A DNA stretch of 64,000 bases. Source: Mucilaginibacter_A sp964236465 (GTDB lineage Bacteria > Bacteroidota > Bacteroidia > Sphingobacteriales > Sphingobacteriaceae). Both the position numbers and the translations under genes were made by a program. The notes below the pieces were generated by a model. It saw only the letters and a list, made by a program, of their open reading frames with translations. It did not search any database and was not told the origin of the DNA. The stretch spans positions 1 to 64,000 of the forward strand of contig CAXSBZ010000007.1 of NCBI GenBank assembly GCA_964236465.1, read 5' to 3'. This document shows positions 1 to 8,255 of this stretch, one piece after another. Each line of letters opens with the position of its first letter. Positions within the stretch are counted from its first letter, which is position 1.

Positions 1-1
1 T

Positions 2-514
2 GAAAATGCTTTTGACAAAATGCTGGCTGAGTTTGATGTTCCGAATGATCGTTTACTGAGCAAATTGTCTTTCGGTCAGCAAAAAAAGGTGATGATCGCG
101 TTTGGTTTATCTACCAACACTTCGCTGCTAATTATGGACGAACCGACCAATGGTTTGGATATTCCTTCAAAAAGTCAGTTTCGCAAAATTATTGCTTCGG
201 CTTTAACGGAAATGCGCTGCATCATTATTTCAACGCATCAGGTCCGGGATTTGGATAATCTGATCGATACTTTGCTGGTTGTACACAACCAAAAAATTGT
301 ACTAAACAAAAGCTTGGATGATATTGCCGATCAGCTAAAATTCAGTACCGTGTCCACCGCCGGCACAGATGTTTTATATGCCGAAGAAAGCGTTCGCGGG
401 ATGAACACCATTAGCCAAAATACCAACGGCAGCTACAGTAAAGTAGATATGGAACTGCTTTTCAATGCCATTATCAACGAAAACCAAACCATTACTGAAA
501 TTTTAAACCGATAA
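2..514 (+). CDS. ABC transporter ATP-binding protein (5' partial)
   Basis: C-terminal part of an ABC ATPase whose start lies before the window; the frame is open from base 2. Visible are the signature loop (LSFGQQKK), Walker B (LLIMDEPT), the D-loop (NGLD) and the switch histidine (STHQ), so the catalytic end is intact. About 85 residues follow the H-loop, as in ABC-2 type exporters rather than importers. Three bases separate it from the permease gene, so the two are surely co-transcribed and form one exporter. A GntR-type regulator follows, an arrangement typical of YtrA/YhcF-controlled ABC-2 transporters. Substrate unknown. Family call is firm; function is inferred. Confidence 0.9.
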   Translation, partial: ENAFDKMLAEFDVPNDRLLSKLSFGQQKKVMIAFGLSTNTSLLIMDEPTNGLDIPSKSQFRKIIASALTEMRCIIISTHQVRDLDNLIDTLLVVHNQKIVLNKSLDDIADQLKFSTVSTAGTDVLYAEESVRGMNTISQNTNGSYSKVDMELLFNAIINENQTITEILNR

Positions 515-517
515 ACC

Positions 518-1297
518 ATGAACCAATTTTTTAGTATCCGGCGGTTTTCTATGCTTTTTAAAAAGCATACTGTCGAAAATTATAAAACTTATTTAATGTC
601 TGCCGGCGTGCTGGCCGGTATGCTGCTTTTATTTCTGGGCGTATCTTCTTATGCCAATGGCGGTTATTTATCACCAGGATCGCAGCAAGGTATTTTTGTG
701 GTGTTTTTACTGCTTGCCGGATCTATTTTCAGCAGTATGATTTTTGCAGAACTGGGCGATAAAAAGAAAGCCATCCCAGCATTAACCTTGCCAGCCTCTC
801 ATTTTGAAAAATATGCTGTTGCCTGGCTTTATTCCTTCGTCCTTTTTCAATTGTTATTTATTGGATTGTTTTATTTGATTGGTGCAATTGTAATCAACTT
901 AGGGCAAAATAGTCCGGGCCGCGAAAACGTTTTGCTGGATTTATTTTCGGAGGAGCGGAAAACTTATATCGCCTTAATTATTTATCCAATCCTGCACGCC
1001 ATCATATTTTTCGGTGCTATTTACTTTGAAAAACTCCATTTCATCAAAACTGCATTTGCTTTTTTTATCGGTGTTTTTTTGTTGGGGTTGATCAATAAGC
1101 CGATTATATCTGCAATGATTGATAAAAAAACTCCTGGTACAACTATTTTTAGTCCGGTTAGTGTTACAGAAGGAGATCGTGCTTGGACAATTTATGCGGC
1201 TGATACAACAAATTATCAGTTGTCGATTGTAACAGGTTTGGTGGTGATAATGCTATGGATCAGTGCTTATTACAAACTAAAAGAAAAGGAAGTTTAA
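518..1297 (+). CDS. ABC-2 type permease-like membrane protein
   Basis: 259 residues with about six hydrophobic segments: near residues 28-46, 62-80, 105-130, 150-170, 175-195 and 230-250. It directly follows the ATPase gene and shares its transcript, so it is the probable membrane subunit. No motif names a substrate. The sequence is typical of poorly conserved Bacteroidetes ABC-2 permeases sitting beside small GntR regulators. The next gene begins three bases after its stop. Confidence 0.75.
   Translation: MNQFFSIRRFSMLFKKHTVENYKTYLMSAGVLAGMLLLFLGVSSYANGGYLSPGSQQGIFVVFLLLAGSIFSSMIFAELGDKKKAIPALTLPASHFEKYAVAWLYSFVLFQLLFIGLFYLIGAIVINLGQNSPGRENVLLDLFSEERKTYIALIIYPILHAIIFFGAIYFEKLHFIKTAFAFFIGVFLLGLINKPIISAMIDKKTPGTTIFSPVSVTEGDRAWTIYAADTTNYQLSIVTGLVVIMLWISAYYKLKEKEV
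1284..1292 (+). promoter_or_regulatory. Ribosome binding site that decides the start of the GntR-type gene
   Basis: AAAAGGAAG lies 7 bases before the ATG at 1300. It supports this start over an in-frame ATG at 1255 that would overlap the permease gene by 43 bases. Clear purine-rich sites like this are rare in the rest of the window. Confidence 0.6.
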
Positions 1298-1299
1298 TT

Positions 1300-1674
1300 A
1301 TGGATTTTAGAGACAATGAGGCCATTTACCTGCAAATTGCAGCGTACGTGAGCGAAAACATAACTTTGGATAAATGGGCTGCCGAACAAAAAATACCTTC
1401 CGTTCGGGATTTGGCAGTAGAATTACAAGTAAACCCGAACACCGTTGCCCGCACTTATGATTTTTTGCAAAACCAGGAAGTGATTTTTAACAAGCGCGGT
1501 ATCGGTTATTTTGTAAATGCGGATGCCAAAAGTAAAGTAAAAAGCTATCGGAAAGAACGCTTTTTGCAACAGGAATTACCAGAGTTTTTCAAAAATATTT
1601 TCTTGCTCGACATCAGTTTGGAAGAAATAGAAAAACGTTACCAGGAGTTTAAAACACAAAATTATCAGGCATAA
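1300..1674 (+). CDS. GntR-family transcriptional regulator (YtrA/YhcF type)
   Basis: 124 residues. The N-terminal half is a GntR winged helix-turn-helix: IPSVRDLAVELQVNPNTVAR is the recognition region and GIGYFV closes the wing. Only about 50 residues follow it, so there is no large effector domain, as in the short YtrA group. Members of that group usually sit in the operon of the ABC transporter they repress. Here it lies third, after the ATPase and permease, and probably autoregulates the unit from a promoter upstream of the window. The start is set by the AAAAGGAAG site. Confidence 0.88.
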   Translation: MDFRDNEAIYLQIAAYVSENITLDKWAAEQKIPSVRDLAVELQVNPNTVARTYDFLQNQEVIFNKRGIGYFVNADAKSKVKSYRKERFLQQELPEFFKNIFLLDISLEEIEKRYQEFKTQNYQA

Positions 1675-1684
1675 AAACAGCATC

Positions 1685-2410
1685 ATGAAAACAAGTAATA
1701 AATTATTGATCGCAGCCGTATTGATTATCATTGTTTCAATGGTTGGCTACGACTTGGCTCTACGGGCAGAATACCGGAAAGGCACTTATAAAAGTCGTTT
1801 TTACGGTTTTGATAAAACAACAGCTTTCAGTGGTTTTACCAAGATAGATAATCGCGCAGCAAACCTAATTTCTATAGAGGTGGAACACGGCAATGAACCA
1901 GGAATCTGGATGAAAAGTGATTGGAAAGACCGCATCAAAATTTCTAAAATCGGCACAACATTGGTGATCGAAGCAGCTGATAAACAGGCATCAAATTTAA
2001 GTCCTTACGAAAATAGCATCACCATCGTTTGTTCTTCGTTAGAGCAGGTAGTTACCAAGCCGTATCAAACTTCAAAATCTGAAGAAGAAGAAATAAGCTC
2101 TGACGGCAAAATAACGATCAAAGGATTTGATTTACGGAGCTTGGATTTGCATATTGCAAAAGGTTCGGGCGTTGTTTTAGAAAAGAATAAAATTGAACAG
2201 TTGCAAGCTTTGGTTGGAGATAATTTGTCGCAAAATGCAACGCTGACAATCAATTCAAACAATCAAATTAACACGGCAACCATTAAAGTTTTAGGAAGAA
2301 ATGGATTGCGGTTTGAAAATCCAAAGATCACCAAAAAAGATTTCATAATTTCAGATAGTGCAACTGTTTCTATGGGCGGAAAATTCCTAAATCAAACTGA
2401 AATTAAGTAA
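1685..2410 (+). CDS. DUF2807-like (GIN domain) envelope protein
   Basis: 241 residues. An N-terminal hydrophobic stretch (about residues 7-25) acts as signal anchor or signal peptide. The rest is beta-rich with repeated short strands (for example ISIEVEHG, TLVIEAAD, ITIKGFDL), resembling the head-GIN/DUF2807 proteins common in Bacteroidetes and often encoded next to small regulators and ABC exporters. It starts 10 bases after the regulator's stop. No enzymatic motif is visible. The domain call rests on strand pattern and context, not on a search. Confidence 0.5.
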   Translation: MKTSNKLLIAAVLIIIVSMVGYDLALRAEYRKGTYKSRFYGFDKTTAFSGFTKIDNRAANLISIEVEHGNEPGIWMKSDWKDRIKISKIGTTLVIEAADKQASNLSPYENSITIVCSSLEQVVTKPYQTSKSEEEEISSDGKITIKGFDLRSLDLHIAKGSGVVLEKNKIEQLQALVGDNLSQNATLTINSNNQINTATIKVLGRNGLRFENPKITKKDFIISDSATVSMGGKFLNQTEIK

Positions 2411-2442
2411 GCTAAAATTATGTCCAAAATAATCTCATCATC

Positions 2443-2637
2443 ATGAAAAAAAATCTATCTAACGCCAATCTGTACATGCTTCTTTTAGTACCTGTTTTTA
2501 TACTTGCAATTGTCGGGATCTTGTACCGAACAGTGAACTTGGAACTACCCAATGTTTCGACAGGGTTTGTGGGCATGTTTAATAACCGAACCGTTTTTCA
2601 GGTTTTGTGTGAAGTGATTGTTAGTCAGATTCATTGA
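2443..2637 (+). CDS. Small membrane protein, unknown
   Basis: 64 residues with one clear membrane segment (about residues 10-27, LYMLLLVPVFILAIVGILY). It is in the same direction as the preceding genes, 32 bases downstream. Its stop overlaps the extreme upstream end of the mobA-like frame. It may be a genuine small protein of the exporter operon or the remnant of a longer one. I recognise no family. Confidence 0.4.
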   Translation: MKKNLSNANLYMLLLVPVFILAIVGILYRTVNLELPNVSTGFVGMFNNRTVFQVLCEVIVSQIH

Positions 2638-2645
2638 TCCAGAAG

Positions 2646-3248
2646 ATGAACAAGGTTTTGAAAGGAATTGTACTTGCGGGCGGCAAAAGTACGAGAATGG
2701 GAAGGAGCAAAGCCCATATTTGCTGGTACGGAAAAGAGCAGCAATATTACCTGGCAGATTTAATGGCTGGTTTTTGTGAGGAAGTTTTTATTTCTTGCAG
2801 GCAAGATCAGCAACAAAATATTGATAAAAATTACCAGGTACTTTCGGATTTGTATGGTACATCCGGACCTTTGGAAGCTATTTTAACTGCTTTTGAAAAA
2901 TATCCGAACCATGGTTGGATGGTGGTGGCTTGTGATGTGCCGCTGCTGGATGAGCCAACGTTGCGTTATTTGGTTGAGCAAAGGGACCACTCCAAAATTG
3001 CAACCGCATTTGAAAGTCCTTTAGACGGATTGCCCGAACCGCTTACTGCTATTTGGGAAGCCAAAAGTTATGAATTGCTTCGATCAAATCATCAAAACCA
3101 AAACACATCTTTAAGAAAGATATTAATTGAAAATGAGGCAAGAATAATTAAAGCACCGAATGCCGATGCTTTAATTAATGCCAATACGCCTGCTGATGCA
3201 GCACGTATCGAAATGATCCTACAAAAAAATGCTTCTTTTACCGGGTAA
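2646..3248 (+). CDS. mobA: MobA-like molybdenum cofactor guanylyltransferase
   Basis: About 200 residues with the nucleotidyltransferase signature LAGGKSTRMGRSK at the N-terminus, which binds the nucleotide, and the VACDVPLL segment that carries the metal-binding Asp. MobA joins GMP to molybdopterin to give the guanine dinucleotide cofactor. No other molybdopterin genes are nearby, so the link is by family only; other MobA-like NTP transferases look similar. I chose the ATG at 2646 because the upstream TTG at 2634 overlaps the previous gene. The last codons (Asn-Ala-Ser-Phe-Thr-Gly-stop) form the left arm of the terminator hairpin. Confidence 0.82.
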   Translation: MNKVLKGIVLAGGKSTRMGRSKAHICWYGKEQQYYLADLMAGFCEEVFISCRQDQQQNIDKNYQVLSDLYGTSGPLEAILTAFEKYPNHGWMVVACDVPLLDEPTLRYLVEQRDHSKIATAFESPLDGLPEPLTAIWEAKSYELLRSNHQNQNTSLRKILIENEARIIKAPNADALINANTPADAARIEMILQKNASFTG

Positions 3249-3273
3249 ATTTTTACCTGATAAAAGAAGCATT
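3228..3273. terminator. Bidirectional hairpin built from two inverted 12-mer motifs
   Basis: Arms 3228-3249 and 3252-3273 pair over 22 positions with two mismatches around a 2-base turn. Each arm carries the exact 12-mer ATGCTTCTTTTA (3229-3240, and its complement 3261-3272). It lies between the convergent mobA and fcl genes and overlaps the mobA stop, so it can terminate both. This is the most compact inverted pair of the motif in the window. Confidence 0.75.
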
Positions 3274-3285
3274 CTGTTTTATTAA

Positions 3286-4230
3286 TTATCGAACAGCTAC
3301 GTTTTCAGCTTTGGACAAAAAATCTTGATAAGCCAAACGAATTCCGTCTTCCAGTTCAATACTGTGTTTCCAGCCTTTTGCGTGTAGTTTGGTTACATCC
3401 ATTAATTTACGTGGCGTACCGTCTGGTTTGGTAAAATCGAATGTGATTTCGCCCTCAAACCCAACAATATTTTTAATTAGGTTGGCTAACTCTTTAATGG
3501 TTAAATCTGTACCAACACCAACATTAATTGGATCGGGTTCGTTGTAATTTTCCATTAAAAAAAAGCAGGCTTCGGCCAGGTCATCTGCAAACAAAAATTC
3601 CCTCTTTGGCCTACCCGAACCCCAGATCACAACTTCATTTTTACCTTCTAATTTTGCCTCATGAAAACGGCGGATCATTGCCGGCAAAACATGCGAATTT
3701 TGCGGGTGATAATTATCATTGTAGCCGTACAAATTGGTTGGCATAACAGAAATAAAATTGCAGCCATATTGCGCACGATAAGCATCGCACATTTTTATAC
3801 CAGCTATTTTTGCAATAGCATAAGGTTCGTTTGTTTCTTCCAGCGGGCCGGTTAAAAGATAATCCTCTTTTAAAGGTTGAGGAGCCATTTTTGGATAAAT
3901 ACAGCTTGACCCCAGAAACATCAGCTTTTTTACCTTGTTAAGATATGACTGGTAAATAACGTTGTTTTGGATAGAAAGATTTTCATAAATAAAATCTGCC
4001 CGATAAACATTATTAGCTATAATCCCGCCAACTTTAGCGGCTGCTAAAAACACATAATCTGGTTTTTGTTCCGAAAAAAAATCAGCAACAGCCTGTTGGT
4101 TACGCAAATCCAATTCTTTGGAAGAACGGGTAATTATATTTTCATAACCTTCTGCAACAAGTTTCCTAACAATAGCCGAACCAACCATTCCATTATGCCC
4201 GGCTACATATATTTTGGCACTTTTTTCCAA
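3286..4230 (-). CDS. fcl: GDP-L-fucose synthase
   Basis: 314 residues, the usual length. An extended short-chain dehydrogenase: NAD(P)-binding GHNGMVG at residues 11-17, the catalytic Ser in LGSSCIYPK and the Tyr-Lys pair in YAIAK near residue 135. It epimerises and reduces GDP-4-keto-6-deoxymannose, the product of Gmd, to GDP-L-fucose in the cytoplasm. It lies 39 bases downstream of gmd on the same strand, the canonical pair. Fucosyltransferase candidates in the same locus (23150, 6988, possibly 28229) would use the product. Confidence 0.97.
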   Translation of the reverse strand: MEKSAKIYVAGHNGMVGSAIVRKLVAEGYENIITRSSKELDLRNQQAVADFFSEQKPDYVFLAAAKVGGIIANNVYRADFIYENLSIQNNVIYQSYLNKVKKLMFLGSSCIYPKMAPQPLKEDYLLTGPLEETNEPYAIAKIAGIKMCDAYRAQYGCNFISVMPTNLYGYNDNYHPQNSHVLPAMIRRFHEAKLEGKNEVVIWGSGRPKREFLFADDLAEACFFLMENYNEPDPINVGVGTDLTIKELANLIKNIVGFEGEITFDFTKPDGTPRKLMDVTKLHAKGWKHSIELEDGIRLAYQDFLSKAENVAVR

Positions 4231-4269
4231 TGCTTTGTGTTTTAGTTGAATATAAAATTTAACAAATGT

Positions 4270-5385
4270 TTATTCATATTGGTTTTTGATAGTATAACCC
4301 AATTCTTTCAAAGATCTTTCTTTTTTGAAAAGTTTAATGTCAGAACTCATCATATCCTGCACCAGCATTGGCAAATCATATTTGATTTTCCAGCCTAATT
4401 TTTCAATTGATTTTGTTGGGTCTCCTATCAATAATTCAACTTCAGTCGGGCGGAAATAAGCTTTATCAACGGCAACTACTTCTTTTCCTATTTCAACCTG
4501 ATACTCCGGGTTGTTGCAAGCAAGGATATAACCTTTTTCATCGGCACCTTCGCCTTTAAACTCCAGTTCGATACCGGCTTCTTTAAAAGACATTTTTACA
4601 AAGTCGCGCACGGTTGTAGTTACGCCGGTTGCGATAACAAAATCTTCCGGAACTTCTTGTTGCAGGATCAGCCACATTGCTTCTACGTAATCTTTGGCAT
4701 GGCCCCAATCCCGGCGGGCATCCAAATTTCCTAAATAAAGCTTCTTTTGTAAACCCAAAGCTATTTTTGCAACGCCGCGGGTAATTTTACGAGTTACAAA
4801 TGTTTCTCCGCGCAAAGGGCTTTCATGGTTAAATAATATACCATTACAAGCAAACATGCCATAAGCTTCGCGATAGTTTACCGTGATCCAATAAGCATAT
4901 AATTTTGCAACTGCGTATGGAGAACGTGGATAAAAAGGTGTAGTTTCTGATTGCGGAACGGCCTGAACCAAGCCGTACAACTCGGAAGTGGAAGCCTGAT
5001 AAACCCTTGTTTTTTTGGTTAAACCCAATAACCGAACGGCTTCCAAAATTCTTAACGTACCAATTCCATCTGCGTTTGCCGTATATTCTGGTGTATCAAA
5101 ACTCACTTTAACATGAGACATCGCTCCTAAATTGTAAATCTCATCGGGTTGTACCTGCTGTATGATACGGATCAGGTTTGTAGAATCAGACAAGTCTCCG
5201 TAATGCATAAAAAAACTTACATTTTCATCATGCGGATCCTGATACAAATGATCAATGCGATCTGTATTAAATGAAGAGCTTCTGCGTTTTATACCATGAA
5301 CTTCATAATCTTTAGATAATAATAACTCTGCAAGATAGGCACCATCCTGACCAGTGATCCCTGTAACCAAGGCTTTTTTTTTCAT
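4270..5385 (-). CDS. gmd: GDP-mannose 4,6-dehydratase
   Basis: 371 residues, family-typical. Cofactor loop GITGQDGAYL at the N-terminus, the STSELYG segment with catalytic Thr/Glu and the YAVAK Tyr-Lys pair. RRSSSFNTDRI is the conserved NADP- and tetramer-interface region. It converts GDP-D-mannose to GDP-4-keto-6-deoxymannose, first step to GDP-L-fucose, and is followed by fcl. The 123-base gap upstream may carry its own promoter, but no good match was seen. Confidence 0.97.
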   Translation of the reverse strand: MKKKALVTGITGQDGAYLAELLLSKDYEVHGIKRRSSSFNTDRIDHLYQDPHDENVSFFMHYGDLSDSTNLIRIIQQVQPDEIYNLGAMSHVKVSFDTPEYTANADGIGTLRILEAVRLLGLTKKTRVYQASTSELYGLVQAVPQSETTPFYPRSPYAVAKLYAYWITVNYREAYGMFACNGILFNHESPLRGETFVTRKITRGVAKIALGLQKKLYLGNLDARRDWGHAKDYVEAMWLILQQEVPEDFVIATGVTTTVRDFVKMSFKEAGIELEFKGEGADEKGYILACNNPEYQVEIGKEVVAVDKAYFRPTEVELLIGDPTKSIEKLGWKIKYDLPMLVQDMMSSDIKLFKKERSLKELGYTIKNQYE

Positions 5386-5508
5386 ATTTAGTTTGATTGA
5401 ATTTTAATTAAGAAATTATTTTAAAGTTTAATAAATTTTTGTTCGATTTTTAAAAAACTATTGTAAAAACAGTATGCTAAACATGGATTGTGTTGAGGGT
5501 CAAAATTA

Positions 5509-6906
5509 TTAATAAGCATTTTCCTCACCTTTTGCAGTATTGATAATCGTCAAAAATATTATTTTAATATCCAACATGATAGACCAGTTTTCGATATACC
5601 AGATGTCATGCTCTACCCGTTTTACCATTTGTTTATGGTCTTTGGTTTCTCCGCGGTAGCCACTTACTTGTGCCCAACCGGTGATGCCGGGTTTTAACAA
5701 CTGGCGCACCATATACTGATGCACAATTGCTTTGTACTCATCAGTATGTTTTAGCATGTGTGGCCTTGGCCCAACGATACTCATATTTCCCATTAATACG
5801 TTAAAAAATTGCGGGAGTTCATCAATACTTGTTTTCCGCATAAACGCACCAATGTTGGTCACCCTCGAATCTCCTTTTGTAGCCTGGACATGCTCTGTGT
5901 TTTCATTCATGGTCATACTCCTAAACTTGTAGCACCAAAAAGGTTTGTTATCCCTGCCGGAACGCAGCTGCATAAAAAACACCGGACCTTTGGATTGCAA
6001 TTTAATAATGATGCTAAGGATCGGAATCAGCCATGAAAGCAGGAAAAATATCACCCCAAGGCTAAACAGTATATCAAAAGAACGTTTAAAAACCCGGTTT
6101 GTAATATGTTCTAACGGCTCGGAACGTGTGCTTAGAACTGGTATTTCATCAAAATAAGTATCGATGGAATAGGCGGAATTGATGATTTTGGTAACATCCG
6201 GGATGAATTTAAAACGGACACAATTTTGCTCAGCTACCGAAAGCAAATTACTCATATCGTGATAATCTTCCGGAAATAATGTTGAATAAACCTCGGCAAC
6301 TTCATTTTGAGCTGCAAATTCCATCAAAGTATTGATCGGCCGGATGACTTCCTGATTGGATCTATCAATATAACTTTTTTCTGTATGATCAAAAAAACCG
6401 GAAAAATTATATGACATCTGGTTTTTTATAAAGTAATCTGCCAGCCTTTTTGCAGTTTCATTATAACCAATGATCGCAATTTTTTTCTTAAACTTTACTC
6501 TTTTGATATGATATTGTTCAAAAGCGGTAATTACAAACCGGCTGATTATAAAACCACAGGTTTCAAACACAAAAATATAGATCAGAAAACTTTTTGTGTA
6601 AGATGCATAGTTGGTTAGCAAAATTACAACGTTGAAAGTTAGAGCATGCAAAACAATTGCCCGCCAGCTTTTTTGAAATATGAATTCGGCTCGTTGCGCT
6701 GTTTCCCGATGGTATAATTGCATAAAAAAAGCAGATACAATCCAGGTAGCATTAAATATTAGTAAATCAAGGTTGTAGTGGGAAGATTGAAGGATTGCAT
6801 TGCTCTGGCTGTCCCAAAAATAAGCAATCATAAAAGAGCAATTTATTGCAATCAGATCGCCCAGAAAGAGTAAAACAACTAAAAAAAATATGTAACGGTT
6901 TTCCAT
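5509..6906 (-). CDS. Undecaprenyl-phosphate sugar phosphotransferase (WcaJ-like initiating enzyme)
   Basis: 465 residues with the three-part build of the family. Four N-terminal membrane helices (about residues 5-115) come first, then a Rossmann-like middle domain (IAIIGYNETAKRLADYF near residue 143). The C-terminal bacterial sugar transferase domain has a re-entrant helix near 270-300, then KFRSM, the Asp-Glu pair in SIDELPQ and IVGPRPH. It moves a sugar 1-phosphate, probably glucose, from UDP-sugar to undecaprenyl phosphate and so starts repeat-unit synthesis at the inner membrane. It shares the block with gmd, fcl and WcaI- and WcaF-like genes. A perfect 17-base palindrome lies just before its start. 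Confidence 0.93.
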   Translation of the reverse strand: MENRYIFFLVVLLFLGDLIAINCSFMIAYFWDSQSNAILQSSHYNLDLLIFNATWIVSAFFMQLYHRETAQRAEFIFQKSWRAIVLHALTFNVVILLTNYASYTKSFLIYIFVFETCGFIISRFVITAFEQYHIKRVKFKKKIAIIGYNETAKRLADYFIKNQMSYNFSGFFDHTEKSYIDRSNQEVIRPINTLMEFAAQNEVAEVYSTLFPEDYHDMSNLLSVAEQNCVRFKFIPDVTKIINSAYSIDTYFDEIPVLSTRSEPLEHITNRVFKRSFDILFSLGVIFFLLSWLIPILSIIIKLQSKGPVFFMQLRSGRDNKPFWCYKFRSMTMNENTEHVQATKGDSRVTNIGAFMRKTSIDELPQFFNVLMGNMSIVGPRPHMLKHTDEYKAIVHQYMVRQLLKPGITGWAQVSGYRGETKDHKQMVKRVEHDIWYIENWSIMLDIKIIFLTIINTAKGEENAY

Positions 6907-6917
6907 ATTTGGAGGCT

Positions 6918-6934
6918 AACCTTGCAGCAAGGTT
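6918..6934. promoter_or_regulatory. 17-base palindrome in the leader of the WcaJ-like gene
   Basis: AACCTTGCAGCAAGGTT has two perfect 8-base arms around one central A, 12 bases before the start codon. It could be an operator or an RNA hairpin occluding the start. No regulator is assigned. Confidence 0.3.
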
Positions 6935-6987
6935 TATGAAATGCTAAATTTATATAATATTTTATCAAGTTGGTTGCTGATGGTAAT

Positions 6988-8244
6988 TTATGCAATTGCC
7001 ATATCTTCCAGGTATTGTTTCAGTATTTCATTGATAGAAAGATATTTTTTTGCATAATTACGGGCATTATTGTTTATTTTATTGTCAACCTGGTTCAATG
7101 CGGATTCAATTGCAGTTGTTAATGCAACTTGGTTTTCCGGTTCTGCCAGCACACCCATCTGATGGTTGTAAATGATTTTATACAAACTGGATAAAGCTGG
7201 TGCCGTAATTACAGCCAAGCCTCCAACGGCCAATATTGCAGTAAGTTTGGATGGCATAACCAAATCACTGGCATTGGTTTTTTGTATCACCAAGTGAATA
7301 TCAGCCATATTTAAAAAATTATTTAATTTTTCTGCCGGTTGCAAAGGCATAAAAATAATATTGTTTAACTGCAATGAGCTTTTTAAATCTTCCAGCTTCT
7401 TTTTATACGGGCCAGAACCACAAATGATAAACTTTAGGTTAGGAATATTTTTTAGTGAATCCGCAGTATATAAAATTGCTTCCAGTCCTTGTTTTTCTCC
7501 GATTGCACCGGAATACAAAATAATCCTATCTTGACTATTGAAACCAAATGCTTCTTTTAGCACCTGTTTTTTTGCAATAGGATAAAACACATTGATGTCA
7601 ACCCAATTCGGAAAAAAGTTAACTTTTGAGCCTGGAGATTTTTCTTTGATCCTGGCAATCATCCCTTCAGAAATACTGCTAATCATATCTGCCTGATCCA
7701 TAATAAATCTTTCAATGCTGAAAAGAAATTTTATCAACGTACGAGATTTGATCATTTGTAAATCTGCAGCGGCATCAATTTGAAGGTCCTGAACGTGATA
7801 AAAAAATTTTGCACCTTTAATTTTTTTATAAATAACAGCCAAAATCCCTGTCAAAAACGGAGGTGAAACAGTGATCACATAATCATATTTCTTTTTGAAA
7901 AGAGCTAAAAACACCATCAGCATGCAGGAAAGGCAAAACGAAATATCTGACAATATGCGTGTTAAGCCAGAAGGATTGGTAGGTACAAAATGCGGACATC
8001 TGTAAATTTTAATGGCATTACCCTGGCCGGAATCCGTAGCCTTGTATTCTCTGCTGAACCAAAAAGACTTTTTATAATAAGGTGCCTTGATATTCCAATC
8101 CGGATAGTATGGATAAGTAGTTATCACCGTACAAATATTGCCTTGCTCTGCTAGCCAGTTCATCATTTCACCGTTGTATTTCCCTATTCCGGTAAGTTCA
8201 GGATAAAAATTTCCTCCGATCAATAAAATTCTTTTCTGCGTCAT
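6988..8244 (-). CDS. GT4 glycosyltransferase, WcaI/WbuB-like (probable fucosyltransferase)
   Basis: 418 residues, GT-B fold. The N-terminus (LLIGGNFYPELTGIGKYNGE) matches the WcaI/WbuB group, which adds L-fucose to the lipid-linked first sugar of colanic acid or O-antigen units. The C-terminal half has the donor-site features: YSGAIGEKQG, then IICGSGP, then PSKLTAILAVGG in place of the usual Glu-x7-Glu segment. It lies between WcaF-like and WcaJ-like genes, next to the GDP-fucose genes, so fucose transfer is a reasonable inference. It contains one exact 12-mer at 7548, coding Lys-Glu-Ala. Confidence 0.85.
   Translation of the reverse strand: MTQKRILLIGGNFYPELTGIGKYNGEMMNWLAEQGNICTVITTYPYYPDWNIKAPYYKKSFWFSREYKATDSGQGNAIKIYRCPHFVPTNPSGLTRILSDISFCLSCMLMVFLALFKKKYDYVITVSPPFLTGILAVIYKKIKGAKFFYHVQDLQIDAAADLQMIKSRTLIKFLFSIERFIMDQADMISSISEGMIARIKEKSPGSKVNFFPNWVDINVFYPIAKKQVLKEAFGFNSQDRIILYSGAIGEKQGLEAILYTADSLKNIPNLKFIICGSGPYKKKLEDLKSSLQLNNIIFMPLQPAEKLNNFLNMADIHLVIQKTNASDLVMPSKLTAILAVGGLAVITAPALSSLYKIIYNHQMGVLAEPENQVALTTAIESALNQVDNKINNNARNYAKKYLSINEILKQYLEDMAIA
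7548..7559 (+). repeat. 12-mer motif ATGCTTCTTTTA inside a gene
   Basis: Exact copy. On the coding strand it reads as the Lys-Glu-Ala codons of the WcaI-like protein. Confidence 0.8.
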
Positions 8245-8255
8245 TAATATATAAA

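Noticed and set aside
1255..1299. Earlier ATG start for the GntR-type gene
   Set aside because: It would overlap the permease gene by 43 bases, whereas a good ribosome site precedes the ATG at 1300 and the family's N-terminus fits there.
2634..2645. TTG start for mobA
   Set aside because: It overlaps the previous frame, and the ATG at 2646 lies just before the conserved GIVLAGG strand.
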